The position numbers and the translations under genes were made by a program. Shown piece after piece: positions 33,977 through 43,709 of a stretch of DNA of 64,000 bases. The stretch is from Meiothermus sp. Pnk-1. GTDB taxonomy: Bacteria; Deinococcota; Deinococci; Deinococcales; Thermaceae. Positions within the stretch are counted from its first letter, which is position 1. Every line of letters starts with the position of its first letter. The DNA lies in NCBI RefSeq assembly GCF_003226535.1, contig NZ_QKOB01000003.1, forward strand, positions 419,263 to 483,262. The letters are read 5' to 3'. Under the pieces are notes generated by a model, which saw nothing but the letters and a program-made list of their open reading frames with translations, did no database searches and had not been told where the DNA came from.

Positions 33977-36043
33977 ATGCCGGCTTCGCCCCCTTACCTG
34001 CGGCTGCTCGAGGCCGAGAAGGCCTTTGGCGAGCGCAGGGTCCTCAACCGGGCCAGCTTCCGCCTCTCGCGGGGCGAGAAGGCCGTGCTGATCGGCCCCA
34101 ACGGCGCGGGCAAGACCACCTTGTTCCGCATCCTGGCGGGCCGGGAGGGCCTCGATGGAGGCCGTCTCGAGCGCCTGAAGGGAATCCGGGTGTTCTACTT
34201 GCCCCAGGACTTCCGGCCCAAGGGGGGTAGCGTGTGGGAGCTGGCCTACCGCAGCACGCCGCTGTGGGCCGCCGAGCAGCTGCTCGAGCAGCTTCCCCCC
34301 GAGGAGATGGCGGCGGCCTGGGAGCGGGTGCGCGAGCTCGGCTTCTGGAAGGGGCGCGTGGGCCGCACCCTGGCCGACTTTGGCCTGGGAGAGGAGCTGT
34401 GGGGGCGGGAGGCGTCGGGGCTCTCGGGTGGGGAGGGGGTGCGGCTGGGGCTGGCCATGGCCTTCCTTTCGGGAGCCGAGGTGCTGCTCTTGGACGAGCC
34501 CACCACCCACCTCGACCTGCGCATGCGGCTGCGCCTGGAGGAACTGCTGCTGGCCTACCCCGGTGCGCTGGGCCTGATCTCCCACGACCGCGCGTTGGTG
34601 GCCCGTGTCGCCAGCACCGTCTACCACCTCGAGGCCGCCCAGCTCATCCGGGTGACGGGCGGCTACGCCACCTATCTGCAGGAGAAGGAGCGCATCCAGC
34701 GCACCCTCGAAAAGGCCCGCAAGGAGGCCTTAAAGGAGCGCGAGCGCCTGCTGGAAGCGGTCCCCGACCGGCGCAGGCCAGGTCAGGACCGTCGCCGGAG
34801 CCAGAAAGCCCAGCTCAGGGAGCGAGCCCAGCGCATCGAAGCCCCCGAACCCCTGCCCCCCGAGCGGCGCTGGAGCCTCGAGATCGCCGCCGAGGGCACG
34901 CCGAGGCTGGTCGCGGAGGGGAAGGGGCTATCGAAGTCGTACGCCGAAAGGCCGTTGGTCCTCCGCCAGGTCAGCTTCCGCATCTTCCGCGGGGATCGCA
35001 TCGCCCTGCTGGGCCCCAACGGAGCGGGGAAGACCACCCTGTTGCGCGTGCTGCTGGGCCAGGAGTGGCCGGAGGAGGGCGAGCGTGAGCTGATGCCCGG
35101 CGTACGCACGGCCTATCTGGACCAGCACTTCCACGGCCTCGAGCCCGCCAAGGGCCTCTTCGAGCAGTTTTGCCAGCGCTTCGGCGAGGCCCGGGCCGCG
35201 GCCCTGCTGGGCCGGATGGGCTTTCGTCCACCCCACTGGTTCGACCCGCCCGAGCGCTTCTCCGGCGGGGAGCGCGCGCGGGCTGGCCTGGCCTTGCTCT
35301 CGGGGTTGAGGGCCGGGCTGTTGGTGCTCGACGAACCCACCAACCACCTCGAACTCGAGCTGCTCGAGGCGCTCGAGCGCGCCCTGAGCGAGTATCCGGG
35401 CACCCTGCTCTTCGTCTCCCACGACCGGGCCTTGGTGCAGAAGGTCGCCACCCGCTTCTGGGGCCTCGAGGAGGGGCGGCTGGTGGAGTACCCCAGCTAC
35501 CGCGAGGCCGAGGCGGCCATGCTGGGCAAGCCCGCCCTGCGGCAGAACCCTTACGGTGAGCTCCCCTGCGAGCCGGAGGTGCCCTCCGAGGAACGCGACC
35601 TCGAGGCCGAGCGCCTGGCCCTGCGCGAGCGCTTGGACCAGCCCGGCCTGAGCGAGCGCGAACGCTTTCGGCTTCGGGCCGACCTCTTGGCCCTCGAAGA
35701 GGAACTCTTCCAGCGCTATGCCGAGCAGTTTTACTTACCGCCGCGCTATACCCACCGGGTGGTGCATGGGGGGGTGGAGGTGTACGCTGACGTGGAGCTG
35801 GACTCCTACCGCTTTTGGAGCCGCCAGGGATCGCTTAGCGGGGAGCGGGTGGGCGCTACGGTGCTGCTCTCGGGCCAGGCCTCCGGGGCCACCGTCGCCG
35901 GAGCGTTGCAGATCCTCTTCGAGCTCGAGGGCGTGCGCGTGGTGCTTCACGGGGAGCAGGTCTACGGGCTTTCCGCTTACGAGAAGCCCTTTATCCGCTC
36001 ACTCGAGCCCCAGGCCGCGCCTCGGCGCAAGGCCCGCTTTTAG
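33977..36043 (+). CDS. ABC-F family ATPase with a C-terminal extension
   Basis: A 688-residue soluble protein with two ATPase domains: the first with GPNGAGKTT and LSGGEGVRLGLA, the second with GPNGAGKTT, FSGGERARAGLA and LVLDEPTNHLELE. Between them lies a basic linker rich in Arg/Lys/Gln (about 240-290), as in ribosome-acting ABC-F proteins. The region after about residue 530 begins with a charged helical part and ends with an unusual segment of about 100 residues (THRVVHGGVEVYADVELDSY onwards). Function could be translation-related or antibiotic resistance. Its 3' end overlaps convergent sufE by 4 bases. Confidence 0.8.
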   Translation: MPASPPYLRLLEAEKAFGERRVLNRASFRLSRGEKAVLIGPNGAGKTTLFRILAGREGLDGGRLERLKGIRVFYLPQDFRPKGGSVWELAYRSTPLWAAEQLLEQLPPEEMAAAWERVRELGFWKGRVGRTLADFGLGEELWGREASGLSGGEGVRLGLAMAFLSGAEVLLLDEPTTHLDLRMRLRLEELLLAYPGALGLISHDRALVARVASTVYHLEAAQLIRVTGGYATYLQEKERIQRTLEKARKEALKERERLLEAVPDRRRPGQDRRRSQKAQLRERAQRIEAPEPLPPERRWSLEIAAEGTPRLVAEGKGLSKSYAERPLVLRQVSFRIFRGDRIALLGPNGAGKTTLLRVLLGQEWPEEGERELMPGVRTAYLDQHFHGLEPAKGLFEQFCQRFGEARAAALLGRMGFRPPHWFDPPERFSGGERARAGLALLSGLRAGLLVLDEPTNHLELELLEALERALSEYPGTLLFVSHDRALVQKVATRFWGLEEGRLVEYPSYREAEAAMLGKPALRQNPYGELPCEPEVPSEERDLEAERLALRERLDQPGLSERERFRLRADLLALEEELFQRYAEQFYLPPRYTHRVVHGGVEVYADVELDSYRFWSRQGSLSGERVGATVLLSGQASGATVAGALQILFELEGVRVVLHGEQVYGLSAYEKPFIRSLEPQAAPRRKARF

Positions 36044-36483
36044 CCCTTCGTGTTTTGCATCGCCTCGCGCACCTGGCGCTTGAGCCGCATCAGCACCGCC
36101 TGCAGCCCGCGCAGCCGCAGTGGGGTGATGACCTCCTCGAGCTTGGCCAGGGTGTAGAAATCCTCCGGTACCCGTAGCACTTCCTCGGGGCTGTAGCCGG
36201 TAAGCCCCTCGGCCAGCATCCCGGCAAAGGCCCGCACGGTAGGGGCCTCCTTGGGCGCGTCGAAGTAGGGGACTACCCTGCCGTCCTCGAGCTCGACATG
36301 TACGTAAAACGGCGTGGTGCACTCGTGCACCTGCTCGAGCTTGCCCTGCATCCCTTCCGGCAGGGGCGGCATCTTCTTGGCGTACTCGAGCAACAGCTCG
36401 GTCTTGAAAGCCTTGGGGGCACCGGCGAGCGTTTGCACAACGCTTTGCAGCTTGGGCGGAAGGTTGGAAAGCTCAGCGTTCAT
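36040..36483 (-). CDS. sufE: SufE family sulfur acceptor protein
   Basis: A 147-residue protein of the SufE/CsdE family. The persulfide-accepting cysteine is C55 in VHECTTPFYVH, followed by YFDAPKEAPTVRAFAGMLAEG and a helical C-terminus (LRLRGLQAVLMRLKRQV). It takes sulfur from a SufS cysteine desulfurase for Fe-S cluster assembly. No other suf genes are near it here. Confidence 0.92.
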   Translation of the reverse strand: MNAELSNLPPKLQSVVQTLAGAPKAFKTELLLEYAKKMPPLPEGMQGKLEQVHECTTPFYVHVELEDGRVVPYFDAPKEAPTVRAFAGMLAEGLTGYSPEEVLRVPEDFYTLAKLEEVITPLRLRGLQAVLMRLKRQVREAMQNTKG

Positions 36484-36535
36484 CTCTTAAAGCCTACAAG
36501 GAGAAGGCCCGGGGCAGCGTAAGGGCCATCAGCTT

Positions 36536-36964
36536 CTAAAGAATCTGTACTGCGTCCCCAGCTTGTACGGTTCCCCCCTCGAGCACCCGCGCCAGCATTC
36601 CTCGTCTTCTCCCCAGCTTTTGCGGGAAGTTTGACCCGTAGCGCTCTTTGAGCGTTTTACAGGGAGTGCAGTATAAGGAAACCTCCAAAAGCGCCTCCCC
36701 TACCCGCAGCTTTGTGCCGGGCCGAAGGAGGTGCGGGTCTAAGTCCAAGACCATGTTTTCGCCCAGCGCGCCGTAAGGAAGATCGAACCCGAGGGATTCC
36801 AGGTGCTCGTACGTGGCCTGACCCAGCAGCAGCACCGCCCGTTGCTCGCGTTTTCCGGCTTTGCGGTCTCCTGCGATCCCATACCCGGGGACGAGCTTGA
36901 CCGCCTCCACCCGCAGCCGGGGGAAACCCCGGTCACGGGAGGCGTGGACCGACAATACCTTCAT
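36536..36964 (-). CDS. MOSC-domain protein
   Basis: A 142-residue single-domain protein. VKLVPGYGIAGDRKAGKREQ is the first conserved block, GALGENMVLDLDPHLLRPG the second, and YCTPCKTLKERYG contains the conserved cysteine used for sulfur carriage in MOSC proteins. These beta-strand proteins bind metal-sulfur or molybdopterin-related ligands (as in YiiM and MoaC-fused forms). It overlaps the acetyltransferase gene start by 4 bases. Confidence 0.85.
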   Translation of the reverse strand: MKVLSVHASRDRGFPRLRVEAVKLVPGYGIAGDRKAGKREQRAVLLLGQATYEHLESLGFDLPYGALGENMVLDLDPHLLRPGTKLRVGEALLEVSLYCTPCKTLKERYGSNFPQKLGRRRGMLARVLEGGTVQAGDAVQIL

Positions 36965-37512
36965 GCCCTCCAGTCGCTGGCCAGCAAGGAATAGCAGGCC
37001 ATATCCACAAATCCGTGAGGCCGCAACCAGTCTTGGCGGCGGATGCCCTCAAAGGTGAACCCTAACCGCTCCGCCACCCGCCGTGAAGATGCGTTGTCCA
37101 CCTCGGCCCGCAGTTGCACCCGGTGAATCCCCAACTCCTCAAAAACGAAGCCCAACATAGCCCGGGCCGCTCGAGTCATGAGGCCTTTGCCAGTAGCTTC
37201 CTGGCCTAGCCAGTAGCCGATCTCGGTGCTGAGGGGACGGTTGCCGGCGCGCTCCACTGGGAAGAACAAAATGCCCCCGACCATCTTCTCGCTCTGCCAG
37301 ATGCCCACCCAGGGCAGCCCATCCTCGGAATACCGGGTGATCCCACGCCGGATGAAGTGCTGGGCTTCTTCGAGGGTGTGGATGTTGCGGGCCCAGTCCA
37401 GCCAGGCGCCCAGGTGCTCGCGGTTACTCTCCAGGAAGCCCAAGAATTCTGCGGCGTGGCGGGGCTCGAGGATTCTCAACTCAGCCCCTTCTCCGAGATC
37501 GTGTTTGAACAT
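36961..37512 (-). CDS. GNAT-family N-acetyltransferase, RimJ/RimL-like
   Basis: A 183-residue acetyltransferase of the RimL/YdaF type. GYWLGQEATGKGLMTRAARA is the acetyl-CoA pyrophosphate-binding motif and GIHRVQLRAEVDNASSRRVA the following conserved strand and helix. Similar enzymes acetylate the alpha-amino group of ribosomal proteins such as L7/L12 or small substrates. Start ATG 37512 has AAGGAGC eight bases upstream, so the longer frame is not needed. Confidence 0.87.
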   Translation of the reverse strand: MFKHDLGEGAELRILEPRHAAEFLGFLESNREHLGAWLDWARNIHTLEEAQHFIRRGITRYSEDGLPWVGIWQSEKMVGGILFFPVERAGNRPLSTEIGYWLGQEATGKGLMTRAARAMLGFVFEELGIHRVQLRAEVDNASSRRVAERLGFTFEGIRRQDWLRPHGFVDMACYSLLASDWRA

Positions 37513-37792
37513 TCTGTGCTCCTTCTGGTGGTCTGGTAGGGCGATTAGCCTGATCCACAAAGGATACCTGCTTTACCTGGAGCGCCGGAAGGTCGGCACG
37601 GGCAGAGGCATATCGCCGCGCCGGGGTCCTTTCCGGGTAGCTCGGCCACAGGGTGGCAAGCCTGACTGGTGGGCTTTGTCAAAAAAGCCTGTTTTAGCGT
37701 CCGTGCCATCAGCTTCCCTAGCCCACGAACCAACGGGGGACCCTCAGGTTTTGTTGGCGGCGGGCCCTATGGAGATGTCTTACCCGGGAGGT

Positions 37793-39508
<1,716 letters not shown>

Positions 39509-39568
39509 TCGTTTCACCTCCAAGCAGGGCGCACCGGGGAACCACGGGAGGACCCTCGGCTTTTGTGC

Positions 39569-40696
39569 TCACGCCTCACTCCGCAGCACCTTATACCCCT
39601 CCTGCTGTAAGGCGCTTAGGTTGCCGAAAGCGGCTTCTAGAAGGGGTTCGTACTTGAGGAAAGAATTGGCTACCAAGTAGAACCTCCCGCCAGAGCGCAG
39701 GCGGGACCTTGCGGCTTGCACGAAGGCTTGGGCCACATCAAGAACGACCTCACCCCCCAGATGAAAGGGAGGATTCGATACGATTATATCGAAACGGTCC
39801 GCCGCTGGCAACGCTTCCTCCACATCCGAGTGCAGCACCCGGCCCTCGAGCCCGTTGGAGCGGAGGCTGGCCTGGGCGCTCAGGACGCTACCCCAATCAT
39901 CCTCGACCGTCGTGACCGAGGCTCCTGCCGCTGCGAACGGCAGCAAAAGACCACCATACCCTCCGCCCAGATCAAGCACTGTGCGTCCTTTCACATCCGC
40001 CGCCGGGTGGTCTTGGCGGAAAGCGTGGAGCAATAGCCTGCTGGCCGGGTCTAGGCGACCACCGGAAAAGGTTCCCGGCAGGTGGCAGAAGCTGAATCGA
40101 CGGCCCCATACCTCGGCTGCAAATGATTCCCATGGGGTGGAGGGAGGTGGGGTGGGATTTTCCTTTTCGAGCACCGCTACCCGCAAGCTGCCTTGGCGGT
40201 GGCAGACCAGTCCGTAGCCTAACCAGGCCCGTGCCTGCTTGAAGTAAGCTTCGAACCCTTTTTTGGTATCCCCCGCAAGCCATAGCCTGCCCCCTGGGCG
40301 CAGGCTATGCGCGGCCCCCCAAAGTGCCAGCTCGACGTAGCGGCTTCCGCGCTCGGCGGGGATGACCAGCACGGCTTGGTCATAGGCCTCGGCCTCGGCT
40401 TCCCAGGGTAGGCCCCGCAGTACCCGGGCCCTGGGGTGGGCGGTAAAACTTTCCTCCAAACAACGCAAGCAAGCCCTCGAGGGCTCTACCAGGTCTACCG
40501 CGATCTGTTCAAGCAGCCCTACGCTCGCCAACCCTACGCCGGGGTTCAGGTCCACTGCACGCTCGCCGAAGGGCTCGAGGACCCTGGCCAACAATTCGTA
40601 CCGTGGGTCGGGGTAACCGCGCGCCCCAGCTTTCACGAAGAGCCGTGTATTCCCGTGCTGGAGTGGGAGCAGGCGATGATAATCGGCCAGCGTCAT
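39569..40696 (-). CDS. Class I SAM-dependent methyltransferase, RsmC/RlmG-like
   Basis: A 375-residue protein with two methyltransferase-like halves. The C-terminal one is catalytic: RTVLDLGGGYGGLLLPFAAA (motif I), then the VSNPPFHLGG motif IV diagnostic of base N-methylation of RNA guanine. The N-terminal half (VDLNPGVGLASVGLLE) is a degenerate copy, which is the architecture of RsmC and RlmG. The substrate is probably 16S or 23S rRNA. It is co-translated with tsaB through an ATGA overlap. Confidence 0.8.
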   Translation of the reverse strand: MTLADYHRLLPLQHGNTRLFVKAGARGYPDPRYELLARVLEPFGERAVDLNPGVGLASVGLLEQIAVDLVEPSRACLRCLEESFTAHPRARVLRGLPWEAEAEAYDQAVLVIPAERGSRYVELALWGAAHSLRPGGRLWLAGDTKKGFEAYFKQARAWLGYGLVCHRQGSLRVAVLEKENPTPPPSTPWESFAAEVWGRRFSFCHLPGTFSGGRLDPASRLLLHAFRQDHPAADVKGRTVLDLGGGYGGLLLPFAAAGASVTTVEDDWGSVLSAQASLRSNGLEGRVLHSDVEEALPAADRFDIIVSNPPFHLGGEVVLDVAQAFVQAARSRLRSGGRFYLVANSFLKYEPLLEAAFGNLSALQQEGYKVLRSEA

Positions 40697-41220
40697 AGAT
40701 ACACCGCTTGGATCCCACGCTTTCCCATCCGCAGGGCTTGGTTTCCAAGATGGGCCAGCGCTTGTCCTGAGGGGGGCTCGTTGAGGGAGAAAGCACCCTC
40801 CGGCTCGAGCTGCTCGAGGGGGATGCGTCGGGGAGGGCGAAGCTCTTTTATCCCTTCCTCTATCACGTAAGTAGCGGCGTAAGCCAGGCCGTTACGGGTA
40901 GTGTGGGCCACGGTGACCGGACCCTTATAACGCATCGCTACCCCCACCAGGGTGTCCACCCCCACCGCCGGGATGCCCAGCCCCCGCGCCAGCCCCAGCC
41001 CCGCCGAAATCCCGATGCGCAGGCCAGTATAGGAGCCCGGCCCGCGGCCTACCGCGATCCCCTCGATCTCCTTCAAGGGAGTGTGGCAGTCGGCTAAGAA
41101 GGCTTCGAGCTCCGTCCACAGCGCTTCGGCGTGGCGGCGCTCGAGGCGCACCGCCCGCTCGGCTTGGTTCAAGCCCAGCACCAGGTAAGGGGTGGCGGTA
41201 TCCAGGGCCAACACTCGCAC
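40693..41220 (-). CDS. tsaB: tRNA threonylcarbamoyladenosine biosynthesis protein TsaB
   Basis: A 175-residue ASKHA-fold protein: LALDTATPYLVLGL and GIAVGRGPGSYTGLRIG are the TsaB signatures, and the protein stops short of the metal-binding site that only TsaD has. It partners with TsaD (encoded at 51946-52929) and TsaE to make the t6A base in tRNA. It starts with GTG, 7 bases after a TATACT -10 box on the minus strand (41228-41233), so the transcript is probably leaderless. Confidence 0.92.
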   Translation of the reverse strand: MRVLALDTATPYLVLGLNQAERAVRLERRHAEALWTELEAFLADCHTPLKEIEGIAVGRGPGSYTGLRIGISAGLGLARGLGIPAVGVDTLVGVAMRYKGPVTVAHTTRNGLAYAATYVIEEGIKELRPPRRIPLEQLEPEGAFSLNEPPSGQALAHLGNQALRMGKRGIQAVYL

Positions 41221-41227
41221 GTGAACG

Positions 41228-41233
41228 AGTATA
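41228..41233 (-). promoter_or_regulatory. -10 box TATACT of tsaB
   Basis: On the minus strand TATACT is followed by CGTTCAC (7 bases) and then the GTG start of tsaB. The distance means the mRNA should start at or within a base or two of the start codon, without a ribosome-binding site. Confidence 0.55.
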
Positions 41234-41324
41234 GCCCGCTAGCCGACTTCGCGGCGGCCCCCGAAAGCATGGCATCTGGCCCGGAAGGGCAGGGGAAGCC
41301 CTCAGGAACTCGCCCTTGAAGTGT

Positions 41325-41330
41325 TAGGCT
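41325..41330 (+). promoter_or_regulatory. -10 box TAGGCT of the ureohydrolase gene
   Basis: TAGGCT is followed by 8 bases and the ATG at 41339. The same hexamer and nearly the same distance occur before mtnA at 62192-62197. No Shine-Dalgarno sequence precedes the ATG apart from GAGG directly beside it. Confidence 0.45.
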
Positions 41331-41338
41331 GATTGAGG

Positions 41339-42289
41339 ATGCGCCACCTCGAGCTCGCCTTCACCGGCCCCACCACCTTCCTCAAGGCCCCCCACCGCCC
41401 CCTCTCTGAGCCCTGGAGTGCCGAGGTGGGCTTTCTGGGCCTGCCCTACGACTTCGCGGTGGGCTACCGCCCCGGCGCCCGCTTCGCGCCGGGCGCCCTG
41501 CGCGAGGCCAGCGGCCGCTACGCCCCCGGCCCCGAGGGCTACTTCGACCTCGAGACCGAGACCTACCGCCTCAGGGGCGTGAACATCGTGGACGCGGGCG
41601 ACGTGGACCCGGCCCAGCTCGAGTACATCGAGACCTTCCGCCGCATCACCGAGGCCGCGCGGGAACTGCGCAAACGCGTGCGGCTGCCGGTGTTCGTGGG
41701 GGGCGATCACTCGGTGAGCTACCCCGTGCTGCGGGCGTACGACGACCTGGCGGAGCTGTACGTGGTTCAGCTCGACGCCCACCTGGACTTCTCGGATAGC
41801 CGCAACGGCACCAAGTATTCCAACAGCAGCCCCTTTCGCCGCGCCGCCGAGGAGGTGCCCGGCCTCAAGCACCTCACCGTCATCGGCCTGCGCGGCCTGC
41901 GCGCCAACCTCGAGGCTTACCGGGCGGCCAGAGACCGGGGGCACACCCTGATTACGGCCCGGCAGGTGCGGGAGAAGTTGGCCTGGGTGCTGGATCAGCT
42001 CCCGCAAGGCAAAAAGGTCTACCTCAGCTTCGACGCCGACGTGCTCGACCCCTCGATCATGCCCGGCACCAGCAGCCCCGAGGTGGAGGGCCTGAGCTAC
42101 GCCGAGGCCATGGCGGTGGTGCGACGGACCCTCGCGCACAACGAGCTGGTGGGCTTCGACCTGGTGGAAATCGCGCCGAATTTGGACTCGAGCGGGCTTA
42201 GTTCATTGGTAGGAGCGCGGCTCTTGGCGGAGATGTTGTGCGACTGGCGCTCGAGTGCGGACGGGTTCGGCCCGCAGCCTGAGCCCTAG
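41339..42289 (+). CDS. Ureohydrolase (arginase/agmatinase/formimidoylglutamase family)
   Basis: A 316-residue binuclear manganese hydrolase. The three metal-ligand motifs are visible: FVGGDHSVSYPVL, VVQLDAHLDFSD, and YLSFDADVLDPSIMPG. Family members split arginine, agmatine or N-formimidoylglutamate, and the sequence alone does not separate these. The hut genes 2.8 kb away make N-formimino-glutamate, so a HutG role is attractive and would complete that pathway; agmatinase is the alternative. The 3' end borders the decayed integron, and a shadow frame on the minus strand overlaps its tail. Confidence 0.83.
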   Translation: MRHLELAFTGPTTFLKAPHRPLSEPWSAEVGFLGLPYDFAVGYRPGARFAPGALREASGRYAPGPEGYFDLETETYRLRGVNIVDAGDVDPAQLEYIETFRRITEAARELRKRVRLPVFVGGDHSVSYPVLRAYDDLAELYVVQLDAHLDFSDSRNGTKYSNSSPFRRAAEEVPGLKHLTVIGLRGLRANLEAYRAARDRGHTLITARQVREKLAWVLDQLPQGKKVYLSFDADVLDPSIMPGTSSPEVEGLSYAEAMAVVRRTLAHNELVGFDLVEIAPNLDSSGLSSLVGARLLAEMLCDWRSSADGFGPQPEP

Positions 42290-42343
42290 CGCCTTTAGCA
42301 CCGTGGCGAAATCTAGATTGACCTCGCCGGTGGGTAAGCACTT
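42260..42343 (-). pseudogene. Fragment resembling the C-terminus of a HigA/Xre-type antitoxin
   Basis: In the minus-strand frame, the stretch LPTGEVNLDFATVLKALGL followed by RLRAEP resembles the last helix pair of addiction-module antidote proteins, which typically end in an FATVLKVLKALGL-like run. Only about 28 residues are recognisable, there is no N-terminal half or toxin, and part overlaps the end of the ureohydrolase gene. It is fused in frame to the integrase fragment to its right, so it is interpreted as a scar. This identification is tentative. Confidence 0.35.
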
Positions 42344-42349
42344 GTCTAG

Positions 42350-42496
42350 CCCCAGATCACGTGGGCGTTTTCTGTTGTGGAACCGGATAAAATCGGTGAT
42401 GTAGATGTACGGTTGCTCAGTGCTATAGGCTAAATGGCGAACCCGGATGGCTTCACACACCGAGTTCAGGCAAGGGGAGGTTTGGGGTGAATAAAA
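42350..42496 (-). pseudogene. Integron-type tyrosine recombinase (IntI-like), N-terminal remnant
   Basis: On the minus strand SVCEAIRVRHLAYSTEQPYI continuing to YITDFIRFHNRKRPRDLG closely follows the N-terminal core-binding domain of integron integrases, which read like VREAIRLRHYSxRTEQ, then WIRRFILFHxKRHPREMG. The reading frame has no good start, and nothing of the catalytic domain (R..HxxR..Y) follows: the fragment runs straight into unrelated sequence at about 42350. Its orientation, pointing away from the cassettes at its right, is exactly that of intI in an integron. Confidence 0.65.
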
Positions 42497-42520
42497 CCTT
42501 GGGGGCTCATCGGCACAGAA

Positions 42521-42557
42521 TCTTATACCGCAGATGCGGTTTAATCACTAGTTAGAC
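42521..42557 (+). other. Candidate attI side: cassette insertion point GTTAGAC
   Basis: The 7-base core GTTAGAC (GTTRRRY) lies at 42551-42557, just left of the first cassette gene and right of the integrase remnant. No attC-like R'' box precedes it, so it is the first junction of the array, where an attI site is expected. A small inverted repeat (CCGCA..TGCGG, 42528-42539) is just upstream. Confidence 0.55.
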
Positions 42558-42589
42558 CTCATGTGACGACGAACGATTTGAGGAGCCAG

Positions 42590-43093
42590 ATGGGTATGTT
42601 TCGTCGCGTAGAGCTACCGTCCGGGGTCACCGGCCTCCTCCTACTGCACAGCATGCCTGGTCGAAACGAGCCGTTGGAGAACGTGTGGCGGGAGATCCGC
42701 AATACGCGTATCGATTGCATCGTGTCACTCGCGAGCCGCCGCGAAATTCGGGAGAAGTCGCCGGACTACGCCGACGCTATCGCCGCTGGCCGTGTCCCAT
42801 GCGATCGGCTCGAATTCCCTATAACTGATTTCGGCGTACCCGAGGATCGACCGGCGTTCTATACGCTCGCGCGGGATCTCGCGACCCGCCTACGGGCCGG
42901 GCAGCGACTCCTGATCCACTGCGGCGCGGGTATTGGGCGCACTGGGACGCTGGCAACTTGCGTGCTCGTCGCACTCGGGGAACCGCTGGAGAGCGCAAAG
43001 CGATCGGTGTCAGCCGCTGGATCGTCCCCCGAGACAGCTGAGCAACGTGAACTGATCGCTTGGTGCGCGCACCAGGCAGGAGAAGCGCCATGA
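42590..43093 (+). CDS. Cassette 1: dual-specificity / tyrosine phosphatase-like protein
   Basis: About 167 residues with the phosphatase signature HCGAGIGRTGT (Cys-x5-Arg), preceded by a general-acid loop containing DFGVPED, the usual DSP/PTP arrangement. It should remove phosphate from protein or small-molecule substrates. The start is uncertain: ATG 42590 and 42596 both follow a GAGGAG, and a GTG at 42563 is also possible. The stop TGA is immediately followed by the attC site, a compact cassette layout. Base composition and codon choice (CGC, GCG, ATC mixed with A/T-ending codons) differ from the neighbouring chromosomal genes. Confidence 0.75.
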   Translation: MGMFRRVELPSGVTGLLLLHSMPGRNEPLENVWREIRNTRIDCIVSLASRREIREKSPDYADAIAAGRVPCDRLEFPITDFGVPEDRPAFYTLARDLATRLRAGQRLLIHCGAGIGRTGTLATCVLVALGEPLESAKRSVSAAGSSPETAEQRELIAWCAHQAGEAP

Positions 43094-43094
43094 G

Positions 43095-43154
43095 GTCTAA
43101 CCCGGCGATGCAGCGGACCGGCTACGCCGGCCGCTGATCGCCCTTCTGTTAGCC
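43095..43154 (+). other. attC site of cassette 1 (59-base-element type)
   Basis: It starts with R'' GTCTAAC (43095-43101) and ends with the next core GTTAGCC (43148-43154). R'' is the exact complement of the cassette's own 5' core GTTAGAC at 42551. Inside, L'' GGCGATGCAGC pairs with L' GCTGATCGCC except for one unpaired base, the extrahelical base typical of attC. The centre is a GC-rich imperfect palindrome around CTACG. Total length 60 bases. Confidence 0.85.
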
Positions 43155-43166
43155 CGACACCCAAGA

Positions 43167-43709
43167 ATGGAAGTTCTTCTTCCGATCATCAACGACTGGT
43201 TCGCCGCGAAACGTGAACATCTCACGATATTCGCGCGGGCGGATTGCCGCCTTGAAGGTTGGTTCAAGGGTGAACTGTTGGTGCTTCTTAGCGGGCTTCA
43301 ACAAAGAGGCAAGATCGAAGAGTTCGACCGCGAAGTGAACATCCCTTCGGGCGAGCCGGGCAAGCGTTTTCAAGTCGACTTCAGGATCAGGGTTGACGGA
43401 CGCGATCACCTGTGCGAGCTCAAGGCACTGTGCATTAGCCAAGCCGCCGGAACGCCGAGGAACCTTCGGTTCTACTTCCGCGATGACCATGTGGGCTTGG
43501 TCAAAGACATGAAGAAGCTAGAACGGCTGTCCTCTCCCAATCGATGGCTCATCGCCTTCGTCTACCCGGTCCCCTCTCGCGATCAGTGGGCCGCTGCCGT
43601 TGCCGCCGTTCCCGCTTCGCTGGCGCATTGCCGGCCGCTCAACGAGCCGAACGACCTAACGGCACCTCTCTTTGTTTCTCTTTGGCATGTTGGAACTCCA
43701 GCGGGCTAA
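43167..43709 (+). CDS. Cassette 2: unknown protein with a PD-(D/E)xK-like motif
   Basis: 180 residues. FQVDFRIRVDGRDHLCELKA has the spacing Asp - about 13 residues - Glu-x-Lys of PD-(D/E)xK nucleases, preceded by an N-terminal alpha-helix rich in charged residues (RADCRLEGWFKGELLVLLSG). The C-terminal half contains WLIAFVYPVP, a hydrophobic strand pattern seen in nuclease-like folds. I do not recognise the family. The start ATG 43167 lies 13 bases after the core GTTAGCC, without a clear ribosome-binding site. The stop overlaps the start of attC2. Confidence 0.55.
   Translation: MEVLLPIINDWFAAKREHLTIFARADCRLEGWFKGELLVLLSGLQQRGKIEEFDREVNIPSGEPGKRFQVDFRIRVDGRDHLCELKALCISQAAGTPRNLRFYFRDDHVGLVKDMKKLERLSSPNRWLIAFVYPVPSRDQWAAAVAAVPASLAHCRPLNEPNDLTAPLFVSLWHVGTPAG

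Noticed and set aside
37675..37700. Intrinsic terminator after rpoD
   Set aside because: GGCTTT and AAAGCC can pair, but the stem is 6 bp and no T-run follows in the direction of rpoD transcription.
42203..42460. Intact 85-residue gene overlapping the end of the ureohydrolase
   Set aside because: It joins two unrelated fragments (integrase N-terminus, antitoxin-like tail) and lacks a start with a ribosome-binding site, so it is treated as remnants.
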